A stretch of 12,318 nucleotides of DNA from Prevotella sp. (GCA_024681875.1 JAILAA010000100.1:1-12318); one strand, 5' to 3'. Numbered from the stretch's first letter, positions 1-5,538 are shown. The notes: generated by a model from the sequence alone, not told the origin. Translations and numbers: made by a program.

Positions 1-117
1 AATAACTTCATTATGAGTATGATTTCGGCACTGGCAGCATACTGCTTCTTCGATAACAAACCACAGGCTCTTCAGGGATATTGCATTGAAAACACCAAAC
101 AACTCATGCTGTTTTAG
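1..117 (+). pseudogene. 3' end of an open frame, possibly an IS transposase C-terminus
   Basis: The frame is open from base 1 to a TAG at 115-117 and gives 38 residues that begin NNFIMSMISALAAYCFFDNK and end in KQLMLF. The 5' part is outside the window, so I cannot tell whether the gene is intact. The hydrophobic and aromatic stretch followed by a short charged tail ending in Leu-Phe reminds me of C-termini of DDE transposases from Bacteroidota insertion sequences, but this rests on memory of the style, not on a catalytic motif. No terminal inverted repeat can be paired, because the other end of any element is not visible. It could equally be the end of an unrelated gene. An 11-T run follows at 144-154. 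Confidence 0.3.
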
Positions 118-202
118 GCTTCCTTATCCCGAACTGGGGTACCTTTTTTTTTTTATTATCGTCACCAAGGTTAGTTCTTGGCTAAAAAAATGTAATTGAG
201 AC

Positions 203-233
203 TTTGCGCTCTTGAATAAAATGTTTACCTTTG
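203..233 (+). promoter_or_regulatory. Bacteroidota-type promoter for the 180-aa exported protein
   Basis: TTTG at 203-206 and TACCTTTG at 226-233 are separated by 19 bp, matching the Bacteroidota primary sigma consensus (TTTG, about 19-21 bp, TAnnTTTG). Transcription would start near 239-241, leaving a leader of roughly 65 nt before the ATG at 305. The leader has no clear Shine-Dalgarno sequence, which is normal in this phylum. Confidence 0.75.
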
Positions 234-304
234 CAGCACTCTTTACAAATCATTGAGAACATACCCACAGCATTATACTCGCATAAGAAACCAGTTATAA
301 GACA

Positions 305-847
305 ATGAAGAGAATACTACTGATGGTTACAGTCGCCATAATGACTGCCATGAGCGCCATAGCGCAGCGGGTAGAGGTGACCGACGCCAACGGCCTGGGC
401 ATACCGCTGGTGAGCGTGCTGACCGACGAGGGCAACCTGATAGGCACTACCGACCTCAACGGCATCATCGCCGACGTGAAGGGCGCCGCTAAGATAGCGC
501 TGACCCACGTGGCCTACAAACCGCAGCTGGTGACGGTGGCTACCCTACCCCCGGCCAGCGACGGCGGACACCGCGTGACGATGGAAGACCTGGACTACGG
601 GTTGGACGAGATTGTCGTCAAGCCCAAGCCCTACATCTATGTCGAAGCTTACTACCGCGTCTATGTCTACCGCAACGACTCGCTACACTACTTCTTCACC
701 GGCATCACCGAGGAGTACTGGGAGGACTTCGCCGAGATGCTGGGCATCGAGTATGTCAAGATCAACAAGCAGACCAACATCGCTGATTTCAAGCAGACCC
801 TGCGCAACAATGAGGTCTACTTCATGTTGAACAAGGCACTCAAGTAA
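305..847 (+). CDS. Exported protein with carboxypeptidase-regulatory-like domain
   Basis: 180 residues. Residues 1-20 form a signal peptide (MKRILLMVTVAIMTAMSAIA, cleavage probably before Gln21) without a lipobox, so the protein is probably periplasmic or secreted. Residues 22 to about 90 (VEVTDANGLGIPLVSVLTDE, then GTTDLNG and VAYKP) look like the small beta-sandwich of the CarboxypepD_reg/CNA-B type found at the N-terminus of many Bacteroidota surface proteins. Next come DEIVVK and an aromatic segment (YIYVEAYYRVYVYRNDSLHYFFTG), then a charged C-terminal stretch I do not recognise. Proteins with this aromatic segment that I recall tend to be longer, so the gene may be shortened or fused near residue 130. 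That is an impression, not a demonstrated truncation. The gene stands alone, with its own promoter and terminator. No function can be assigned. Confidence 0.8.
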   Translation: MKRILLMVTVAIMTAMSAIAQRVEVTDANGLGIPLVSVLTDEGNLIGTTDLNGIIADVKGAAKIALTHVAYKPQLVTVATLPPASDGGHRVTMEDLDYGLDEIVVKPKPYIYVEAYYRVYVYRNDSLHYFFTGITEEYWEDFAEMLGIEYVKINKQTNIADFKQTLRNNEVYFMLNKALK

Positions 848-881
848 TAGAGTAGCTCGTATATACACATGATTCATAGTG

Positions 882-918
882 AGGGGCGCAACCGTTAGGC
901 TGCGCCCCTGATTTTTTT
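882..918 (+). terminator. Intrinsic terminator of the 180-aa exported protein gene
   Basis: A perfect 9-bp GC-rich stem (AGGGGCGCA at 882-890, TGCGCCCCT at 901-909) with a 10-nt loop is followed by seven T at 912-918. It lies 35 nt after the stop codon. On the minus strand the same hairpin sits just after the EamA stop but has no T-run, so it should terminate mainly on the plus strand. Confidence 0.85.
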
Positions 919-929
919 CCTTCACTCTG

Positions 930-1871
930 TCACCTCTTTTCGGTCTCCATGTCGCGGCGACTCTTTGACTTTGTCACCAATGCCACGCCGCTGAATACAA
1001 GGATGATGGCCAGGCCGTGCGTCCACTTCAAAATGCCCAGTCCCGCAAGGAGGCTCACCGCCACAGCCACCAGCGGTTGCACATAGTTGTAGGTGGCCAC
1101 CACCGTGGGACGTAGAATCTTTTGGGCCTTGATGATGAGGATATAGCCGATAAACGTACCGAAGAACACCACGTATGCCGTTTCCAGCAGCGTCTTCGTC
1201 GGCAGCTCGCCGCTGAGCGTCGACAGCGTGTGGGGGCCAGCCAACGGGAGCAGGATGACGGTGGCCCATAGGAACATCCACTTGTTGACGGTGAACACGC
1301 TGTACTGCCGTATGAATTTGTTGAACAGCGACAGGTAGAGGGCGTAGGAAAACTGTGCGCCGAGGCAGCACAGGTCGCCGCGAATGTCGCCCACCTTGTC
1401 GCTGCTGCCGGCGGCGCTGGTAAGAATCAGCATCAGGGCCCCGCTGCATCCCATCATCACTCCCAGCACTTTCTTGCTCGTGATGGGCTCCTTCAATATG
1501 AGGGCTGCCAACAGCATGGCAAAGATAGGCATCGACGTGGTAACGATGCTGGCATTGATGGGCGACGTGAGCGACAATCCGATGGTGTAGCCGCACTGGT
1601 TGAACACAATGCCAAAGAAAGCGGCCCCCATGAAGATGAAAACGTGCTTCAGAGGCACATGCTCCCTCTTGGTAAACAGCGAGGCCACCCAGAAGAGCAG
1701 CGCTCCTCCCGATACACGCAGCATCACCATCGACGGCCCGTCGAGTCCGTGCGTCATCGCATCCTTCCCCAGCGGCGCCATCAGTCCCCAGATGGCACAC
1801 GCTGCAAACATCGACAGGTGGGCCATCAGCGGCTGACGCGTATCCCTTTTCAGTTCTTCTTTTTCAAACAT
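930..1871 (-). CDS. DMT-family permease with two EamA domains
   Basis: 313 residues, the usual size for 10-helix drug/metabolite transporters. The first EamA repeat is seen at about residues 17-150 (AHLSMFAACAIWGLMAPLGK opens helix 1; SPINASIVTTSMPIFAMLLA and LKEPIT mark the conserved helix 3-4 region). The second is at about 165-300 (FSYALYLSLFNKFI and PTVVATYNYVQPLVAVAVSL). It should sit in the inner membrane and export or import a small metabolite; the substrate cannot be read from sequence. The start used is ATG at 1869-1871. An in-frame ATG at 1824-1826 (Met16), just before helix 1, is a credible alternative, because the only promoter-like motif ends about five bases from the upstream ATG. 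The gene is monocistronic and converges on the exported-protein gene. Confidence 0.9.
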   Translation of the reverse strand: MFEKEELKRDTRQPLMAHLSMFAACAIWGLMAPLGKDAMTHGLDGPSMVMLRVSGGALLFWVASLFTKREHVPLKHVFIFMGAAFFGIVFNQCGYTIGLSLTSPINASIVTTSMPIFAMLLAALILKEPITSKKVLGVMMGCSGALMLILTSAAGSSDKVGDIRGDLCCLGAQFSYALYLSLFNKFIRQYSVFTVNKWMFLWATVILLPLAGPHTLSTLSGELPTKTLLETAYVVFFGTFIGYILIIKAQKILRPTVVATYNYVQPLVAVAVSLLAGLGILKWTHGLAIILVFSGVALVTKSKSRRDMETEKR

Positions 1872-1875
1872 CGCG

Positions 1876-1883
1876 CAAAATTA
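1876..1883 (-). promoter_or_regulatory. Possible -7 element (TAATTTTG) for the EamA gene
   Basis: Read on the minus strand, 1883-1876 gives TAATTTTG, which fits TAnnTTTG. I find no TTTG at the expected distance upstream, so support is partial. If it is used, transcription would start almost at the upstream ATG (1871), giving a leaderless message or implying translation from Met16. Confidence 0.35.
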
Positions 1884-1911
1884 GGAAGAAATGTTTCTTA
1901 TGGCTCTGCAG

Positions 1912-2031
1912 TCACCATGGATTCGAATTCGTATGCAAGCGATTAGCGATGGCCGCCGACAGCTCCAACTGTAACTTCATCTTAGGCGAAATTTCACTAC
2001 GAATATCATCCATTATCTTGTCCATCATCAT
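1912..2031 (-). pseudogene. N-terminal stub of an XRE-type (antitoxin-like) regulator
   Basis: The frame gives 39 residues: MMMDKIMDDIRSEISPKMKL, QLELSAAIANRL, then HTNSNPW and a stop. A good Shine-Dalgarno sequence (AAAGGAGA, plus 2037-2044) precedes the ATG at 2031 by five bases. The head resembles, from memory, the N-terminal helix of small Bacteroidota helix-turn-helix regulators of the HigA/XRE kind, which continue into a DNA-binding domain of 60 or more residues. That domain is absent here; the likeness ends at about ANRL. The fragment lies between the EamA gene and an inverted-repeat element that begins at about 2055. It is probably a decayed relic. It could be a translated micro-protein, but without the HTH no activity is expected. 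Confidence 0.45.
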
Positions 2032-2054
2032 ACATGTCTCCTTTCTTTATTAGT

Positions 2055-2181
2055 GTGTCCAATTTGTTGTACCCTAATAAGGTAAATTACAGACCCCACC
2101 CCTGCCCCTCCCCTTGAAGGGAGGGGCAGGGGTGGGGTCTGTATTATTTGAATGTATTTTGAGGTACAACATATTGAACAC
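2055..2181. repeat. Small inverted-repeat element (MITE-like) around a perfect palindrome
   Basis: The left end (2055-2075, beginning GTGTCCAATTTGTTGTACC) and the reverse complement of the right end (2161-2181, GTGTTCAATATGTTGTACC) agree at 17 of 21 positions. The interior holds the 25-bp-arm palindrome at 2088-2143. A 10-bp direct repeat, TTTCTTTATT, lies just outside both ends (2042-2051 and 2186-2195), 3-4 bp away from the inverted repeats. The layout is that of a non-coding miniature element about 127 bp long, with no open frame of interest. The direct repeat could be a target duplication or chance in AT-rich DNA. Confidence 0.55.
2088..2143. repeat. Perfect GC-rich palindrome, 25-bp arms
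   Basis: Arms 2088-2112 and 2119-2143 are exact reverse complements around a 6-nt centre (CTTGAA). The arm is C-rich (contains CCACCCCTGCCCCTCC). The same 16-mer recurs at 2701-2716 in the second element, so this is one copy of a local repeat family. As RNA it would form a very stable hairpin, but no T-run follows on either strand, so it is not a classical terminator. Confidence 0.85.
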
Positions 2182-2207
2182 CCTATTTCTTTATTCATTA
2201 TTTATTG

Positions 2208-2390
2208 TTAGCCGCCACGCTTATCCCGCATAAAAAACTCTTTGATGGCCAGACGCTTTCCCAGCCGTATGTGTTCCACCTCGTAGGTGTTTCCAAAACC
2301 ACCTGAGGCAATGTAGCGCTCCACGCGATATTCCCCTCCTTTAAGCAGGGTTCCAATAGGTAGCATCTGATAATTGTCAATATCCGTCAT
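2208..2390 (-). pseudogene. 5' stub of a Ser/Thr protein kinase (truncated in the N-lobe)
   Basis: From ATG at 2388-2390 the frame gives 60 residues beginning MTDIDNYQMLPIGTLLKGGE. The glycine-rich nucleotide loop (YIASGGFGNTYEVEH) is followed by the VAIK-type lysine segment (LAIKEFFMRD), in the order found in Bacteroidota PknB-like kinases. The frame ends in KRGG and TAA right after that lysine, so the rest of the N-lobe and the whole C-lobe (HRD and DFG motifs) are missing. The break lies about 20 bp from the inverted-repeat element at 2055-2181, so insertion or deletion there probably removed the rest. A complete promoter remains upstream. A functional kinase is excluded; a short ATP-loop peptide could still be made. 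Confidence 0.7.
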
Positions 2391-2404
2391 ATATACTCTT
2401 GTTG

Positions 2405-2436
2405 CAAAGGTATACATTTCCCATGAAACAGCCAAA
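2405..2436 (-). promoter_or_regulatory. Intact promoter of the truncated kinase
   Basis: On the minus strand, TTTG (plus 2433-2436) and TACCTTTG (plus 2405-2412) are 20 bp apart, close to the ideal Bacteroidota spacing. The -7 box ends 14 bp before the kinase ATG at 2390. The promoter survives although its gene is cut short. Confidence 0.7.
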
Positions 2437-2495
2437 TCTTGAAGCTCTTTTCTACTTCACCTCCAAATCTCCTCTACTCCTTTATTCCTCGAAGT

Positions 2496-2541
2496 TCTTC
2501 GCAGAGCGAAGCGGCAAAGCCGAGCGGAGTGAATGCGAAAC
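2496..2541. repeat. REP-like sequence with small nested hairpins
   Basis: CTTCGC-AGA-GCGAAG (2497-2511) and CGGC-AAA-GCCG (2512-2522) are adjacent short hairpins, followed by GAGCGGAGTGAATGCGAAAC. This kind of GCGAAGCGG...GAGCGGAGTG string is, from memory, a recurrent dispersed sequence in Bacteroidales genomes. It lies just left of the MITE-like element at 2551. No coding role is apparent. Confidence 0.45.
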
Positions 2542-2599
2542 TTGAATAGGGAGTCTACTTTAAAAAGTCCGCACAATGCTGGATCATCACAAAAACAAC

Positions 2600-2643
2600 G
2601 CGCAGCCACTCCCCTCCTTTTCCAAAGGAGGGGTGAGGGGTGG
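2600..2643 (+). repeat. GC-rich hairpin unit, copy 1
   Basis: It starts GCGCAGCCACTCCCCTCC, passes through the centre TTTTCCAAA and continues GGAGGGGTGAGGGGTGG, so it folds on itself (CCCCTCC with GGAGGGG). It is nearly identical to the reverse complement of 2701-2743; the differences are one substitution near the centre and a small change with a 1-base indel in the G-run. Confidence 0.8.
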
Positions 2644-2700
2644 TTTGTCAATACTGTCCCAACCGATTGAAGAAAAAGATGTCAGGTCATTTTCTACATA

Positions 2701-2743
2701 CCACCCCTGCCCCTCCTTTGGGAAAGGAGGGGAGTGGCTGCGC
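2701..2743 (-). repeat. GC-rich hairpin unit, copy 2 (inverted)
   Basis: The reverse complement begins GCGCAGCCACTCCCCTCC as copy 1 does. Together the two copies make the element's interior one large inverted repeat with a spacer of about 57 bp. Its CCACCCCTGCCCCTCC (2701-2716) is also present at 2096-2111 in the other element. Confidence 0.8.
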
Positions 2744-2865
2744 ATGACTCTATTTAGTGGAAATTACTTTTTAAAGTGGACTCAATAGGTGAAAATATAA
2801 AATATTCTTTACGTTTGGTGATGAGATTGGCACATTGGATGGAAAATGGAAATCGTCCGAAAAAA

Positions 2866-2943
2866 TCCGAAGGCTTCGGACAAAAATCCGCCCCGCTCGG
2901 ACAAAAATCCGCCCCGCTCGGACAAAAATCCGAACAGGGCGGA
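2866..2943 (+). repeat. Four TCCG-N7-CGGA dyads with exact 21-bp period
   Basis: Dyads lie at 2866-2880 (TCCGAAGGCTTCGGA), 2887-2901 and 2908-2922 (both TCCGCCCCGCTCGGA) and 2929-2943 (TCCGAACAGGGCGGA). Each starts 21 bp after the last, two helical turns, so all four face the same side of the DNA. The 6-bp CAAAAA joints are A-tracts in the same phase. The centres differ while the TCCG/CGGA arms and the joints are kept, which suits a binding-site array. The array ends 73 bp before the TTTG of the FGGY kinase promoter. It could be an operator array, a curved upstream region, or a dispersed repeat without function. Confidence 0.6.
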
Positions 2944-3016
2944 CAAACGGAAGCTACACGCCTGCAGAACGCAAAGTTACAAATAATTGGCTGCAACACG
3001 AAAATATTGGGAATTA

Positions 3017-3048
3017 TTTGGCTATTTACGGAAAAAAAGCTACTTTTG
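3017..3048 (+). promoter_or_regulatory. Promoter of the FGGY kinase-folD-TPR operon
   Basis: TTTG at 3017-3020 and TACTTTTG at 3041-3048 are 20 bp apart, a good Bacteroidota match. Transcription would begin near 3054-3056, giving a leader of only about 25 nt before the ATG at 3079. A minimal frame ATG-ATA-TGA (3074-3082) overlaps the kinase start codon. Confidence 0.8.
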
Positions 3049-3078
3049 CAGGCATAACCCCTAAACATCAAAAATGAT

Positions 3079-4668
3079 ATGACCGCAAAACAAACCATCG
3101 AGGCTGGTAAAGCCATCTTGGGAATCGAATTCGGTTCCACCCGTATCAAGGCCGTGCTCATCGACCAGGAGAACAAACCCATCGCACAGGGCTCGCATGA
3201 GTGGGAAAACCAGCTCGTCGACGGGCTGTGGACCTATAGCATCGAGGCCATCTGGTATGGCCTGCAGGACTGCTATGCCGACCTGCGCAGGGACGTGCTG
3301 AAGCAGTACGACTGCGAGATAGAGAGCTTAGCCGCCATCGGCTTCTCAGCCATGATGCACGGCTATATGGCCTTCAACGGGAAACAGGAGATTCTGGTGC
3401 CCTTCCGCACGTGGCGTAACACCAACACAGGCAAGGCTGCCGCAGAGTTGAGCGAGCTGTTCAACTACAACATCCCCCTGCGCTGGAGCATCAGCCACCT
3501 CTACCAGTGCATCCTCGACAACAACGAGCATGTAGCCGACATCAAGTATCTCACCACGCTGGCAGGCTATGTGCACTGGCAGGTGACAGGGCAGTTCGTC
3601 TTAGGCGTGGGCGATGCATCAGGCATGATTCCCGTCGACCCCATCACAAAAACCTACGATGCCACGATGGTAGAGAAATTCGACAAGCTCATCGAGCCCA
3701 AGGGCTACTCGTGGAAGTTGCTCGACATCCTGCCGAAGTCGTTGAACGCTGGCGAGAGCGCCGGCTTCCTCACCCCCGAGGGTGCGAAGCGCCTCGACGT
3801 CAGCGGCCATCTGAAGGCTGGCATACCCGTCTGTCCTCCTGAAGGCGACGCTGGCACCGGCATGGTGGCCACCAACGCCGTGAAGCAGCGCACGGGCAAC
3901 GTGTCAGCCGGCACCTCGTCGTTCTCGATGATTGTGCTGGAGAAGCCCCTGTCGAAGCCCTACGAGATGATTGACATGGTGACCACGCCCGACGGAAGCC
4001 TCGTAGCCATGGTGCACTGCAACAACTGCACCAGCGACATCAACGCCTGGGTGGGCCTCTTCAAAGAGTATCAGCAGCTGCTGGGCGTACCCGTCGACAT
4101 GAACGAGCTCTACGGCAAGCTGTTCAACAAAGCCTTGGAAGGCGACACCGACTGCGGCGGCCTCATGGCTTACAACTACGTCAGCGGCGAGCCCGTCACG
4201 GGCCTTGCCGACGGCCGTCCCCTCTTCGTGCGCTCTGCCAACGACAAGTTCAACCTGGCCAACTTCATGCGTGCCAACCTCTACGGCGCCATCGGCGTGC
4301 TGAAAATCGGCAACGACATCCTCTTCAAAGACGAGATGATTCGCGTAGACCGCATCACCGGCCATGGCGGCTATTTCAAGACAGCAGGCGTAGGCCAGCG
4401 CATGTTGGCAGCCGCACTCAACTCGCCCATCAGCGTCATGGAGACGGCAGGCGAAGGCGGCGCATGGGGCATAGCCCTGCTGGCAGGCTATGCAGTAAAC
4501 AATCCCGACAAGCTGTCGCTGGCCGACTATCTCGAGAATGTCGTCTTCGCAGGCAACACGGGCACCAGCATCGCCCCCACCGCTGAGGACGTGGCCGGCT
4601 TCGAGCGTTACATTGCCAACTACAAGCGATGCCTGCCCATTGAGCAGTGTGCCGTAGATAACAAATAA
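3079..4668 (+). CDS. FGGY-family carbohydrate kinase (xylulokinase-like)
   Basis: 529 residues, with both actin-like lobes of the FGGY fold. The N-terminal phosphate loop is LGIEFGSTRIKAV (about residues 14-26). IGFSAMMHGYMAFN (87-100) matches the substrate-side MHG motif of xylulokinases. PPEGDAGTGMV (253-263) holds the likely catalytic base Asp257. NVSAGTSSFS (274-283) and ITGHGGYFKT (426-435) fit the nucleotide-binding part of the second lobe. It should transfer phosphate from ATP to a ketose in the cytoplasm; D-xylulose is the best guess but L-ribulose or another ketose is possible. It is slightly longer than typical XylB (about 480-500). Oddity: Glu17 stands where most family members have Asp in the first phosphate loop. 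It is followed by folD after a 6-nt gap, and the xylan-type glycosidases converge from the other strand. Confidence 0.85.
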   Translation: MTAKQTIEAGKAILGIEFGSTRIKAVLIDQENKPIAQGSHEWENQLVDGLWTYSIEAIWYGLQDCYADLRRDVLKQYDCEIESLAAIGFSAMMHGYMAFNGKQEILVPFRTWRNTNTGKAAAELSELFNYNIPLRWSISHLYQCILDNNEHVADIKYLTTLAGYVHWQVTGQFVLGVGDASGMIPVDPITKTYDATMVEKFDKLIEPKGYSWKLLDILPKSLNAGESAGFLTPEGAKRLDVSGHLKAGIPVCPPEGDAGTGMVATNAVKQRTGNVSAGTSSFSMIVLEKPLSKPYEMIDMVTTPDGSLVAMVHCNNCTSDINAWVGLFKEYQQLLGVPVDMNELYGKLFNKALEGDTDCGGLMAYNYVSGEPVTGLADGRPLFVRSANDKFNLANFMRANLYGAIGVLKIGNDILFKDEMIRVDRITGHGGYFKTAGVGQRMLAAALNSPISVMETAGEGGAWGIALLAGYAVNNPDKLSLADYLENVVFAGNTGTSIAPTAEDVAGFERYIANYKRCLPIEQCAVDNK

Positions 4669-4674
4669 ACAACT

Positions 4675-5538
4675 ATGACACTCATCGACGGAAAGGCAAC
4701 GGCGTCCGCCATCAAGGCCGAGATAGCCGAGAAAGTCAAGAATATAGTGGCTGCCGGTGGCAAACAGCCCCATCTGGCTGCCGTGCTGGTGGGGCACGAC
4801 GGCGGCTCGGAAACCTACGTGAAGAACAAAGTGCTGGCGTGCGAGGCGTGCGGATTCAAGAGCACCCTCATACGCTATGAAGACGACGTGACGGAAGCCG
4901 AGTTGCTGGCGTGCGTAGACCGCCTCAACCGCAATGGCGACGTAGACGGGTTCATTGTGCAGTTGCCATTGCCTAAGCACATCGACGAGCAGAAGATCAT
5001 CGAAGCCATCGACCCGAAGAAAGATGTCGACGGCTTCCATCCTGAGAATGTAGGGCGCATGGCCATCGGCCTGCCCTGCTTCATCTCCGCCACGCCCCTA
5101 GGCATCATGACACTTCTGCAGCGCTACGGCATCAATACCAGCGGCAAGAAATGCGTCATCCTGGGCCGCTCCAACATCGTGGGCAAGCCCATGGCGCAGC
5201 TGATGATGCAGAAGCAGTGGGGCGACGCCACCGTCACCGTGTGCCACTCGCGCTCCACAACCCTGAAGGAGGAATGCAGGCAGGCCGACATCATCATCGC
5301 CGCCATCGGACAGCCCCAGTTCGTCACGGCCGACATGGTAAAGGAAGGAGCCGTCGTCATTGACGTAGGCACCACGCGCGTGCCCGATGCCACCCGCAAG
5401 AGCGGTTATCGCCTGACAGGCGACGTGAAGTTCGACGAGGTAGCTCCGAAATGCTCCTACATCACGCCGGTGCCCGGCGGCGTAGGGCCCATGACCATCT
5501 GCTCGCTGATGATGAACACCCTGAAGGCCGCGAAATGA
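4675..5538 (+). CDS. folD: Bifunctional methylene-THF dehydrogenase/cyclohydrolase FolD
   Basis: 287 residues, full length for FolD. The enzyme interconverts 5,10-methylene-, 5,10-methenyl- and 10-formyl-tetrahydrofolate in the cytoplasm with NADP, feeding purine and formyl-Met synthesis. Visible motifs: YVKNK (48-52) with the catalytic Tyr48 and Lys52; VQLPLP (95-100); [13 protein letters not shown] (116-128) with the conserved Asp; GRSNIVGKP (164-172) of the NADP-binding Rossmann part; and [10 protein letters not shown] (265-274), the C-terminal signature. It starts 6 nt after the kinase stop, and its TGA overlaps the next ATG (ATGA at 5535-5538), so it is surely co-transcribed with both neighbours. 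Nothing is missing or unusual in the protein. Confidence 0.97.
   Translation: MTLIDGKATASAIKAEIAEKVKNIVAAGGKQPHLAAVLVGHDGGSETYVKNKVLACEACGFKSTLIRYEDDVTEAELLACVDRLNRNGDVDGFIVQLPLPKHIDEQKIIEAIDPKKDVDGFHPENVGRMAIGLPCFISATPLGIMTLLQRYGINTSGKKCVILGRSNIVGKPMAQLMMQKQWGDATVTVCHSRSTTLKEECRQADIIIAAIGQPQFVTADMVKEGAVVIDVGTTRVPDATRKSGYRLTGDVKFDEVAPKCSYITPVPGGVGPMTICSLMMNTLKAAK

Larger units (their letters stand above)
2545..2789. mobile_element. MITE-like element with TIRs and a 6-bp direct repeat
   Basis: The terminal inverted repeats are 2551-2568 (GAGTCTACTTTAAAAAGT) and 2766-2783 (reverse complement GAGTCCACTTTAAAAAGT), identical at 17 of 18 positions. The sequence AATAGG abuts both ends exactly (2545-2550 and 2784-2789), as a target-site duplication would. 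The 233-bp interior carries two near-identical GC-rich hairpin units in opposite orientation (2600-2643 and 2701-2743) and no convincing gene. This is the architecture of a non-autonomous miniature transposable element that would depend on a transposase elsewhere. The insertion lies between the truncated kinase and the FGGY kinase promoter. Confidence 0.65.

Noticed and set aside
922..1800. 292-residue minus-strand frame beside EamA
   Set aside because: It is another frame of the EamA gene, rich in His/Arg/Gly and without membrane segments; the EamA frame has clear family motifs.
2088..2143. Bidirectional intrinsic terminator
   Set aside because: The hairpin is strong but neither side is followed by a T-run, and no complete gene ends into it.
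2457..2651. 64-residue minus-strand frame (contains LCRFALRRTSRN)
   Set aside because: It crosses the REP-like string and the end of the miniature element; its composition comes from repeats, not from a gene.
2866..2943. CRISPR array
   Set aside because: The 21-bp units are contiguous with no unique spacers, too few in number, and no cas gene is present.
2776..3077. Plus-strand frames of 93 and 80 residues with GQKSAPL or TKIRPAR repeats
   Set aside because: Both read the same tandem array in different frames, and they run through the kinase promoter. Open frames in several registers point to a 21-bp repeat lacking stops, not to a gene.
2754..3182. 142-residue minus-strand frame with repeated PSGADFC units
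   Set aside because: The repeats are the 21-bp DNA array read as protein; the frame overlaps the kinase promoter and start and has no plausible start signal.
3904..5040. 378-residue minus-strand frame over the kinase and folD
   Set aside because: It is antisense to two well-supported genes, Val/Ala/His-rich, and a typical shadow of GC-rich coding sequence.
5451..5534. N-terminal extension of the TPR protein
   Set aside because: It reads folD in a shifted frame (Arg/His-rich); the ATG at 5535 overlapping the folD stop is the natural start.
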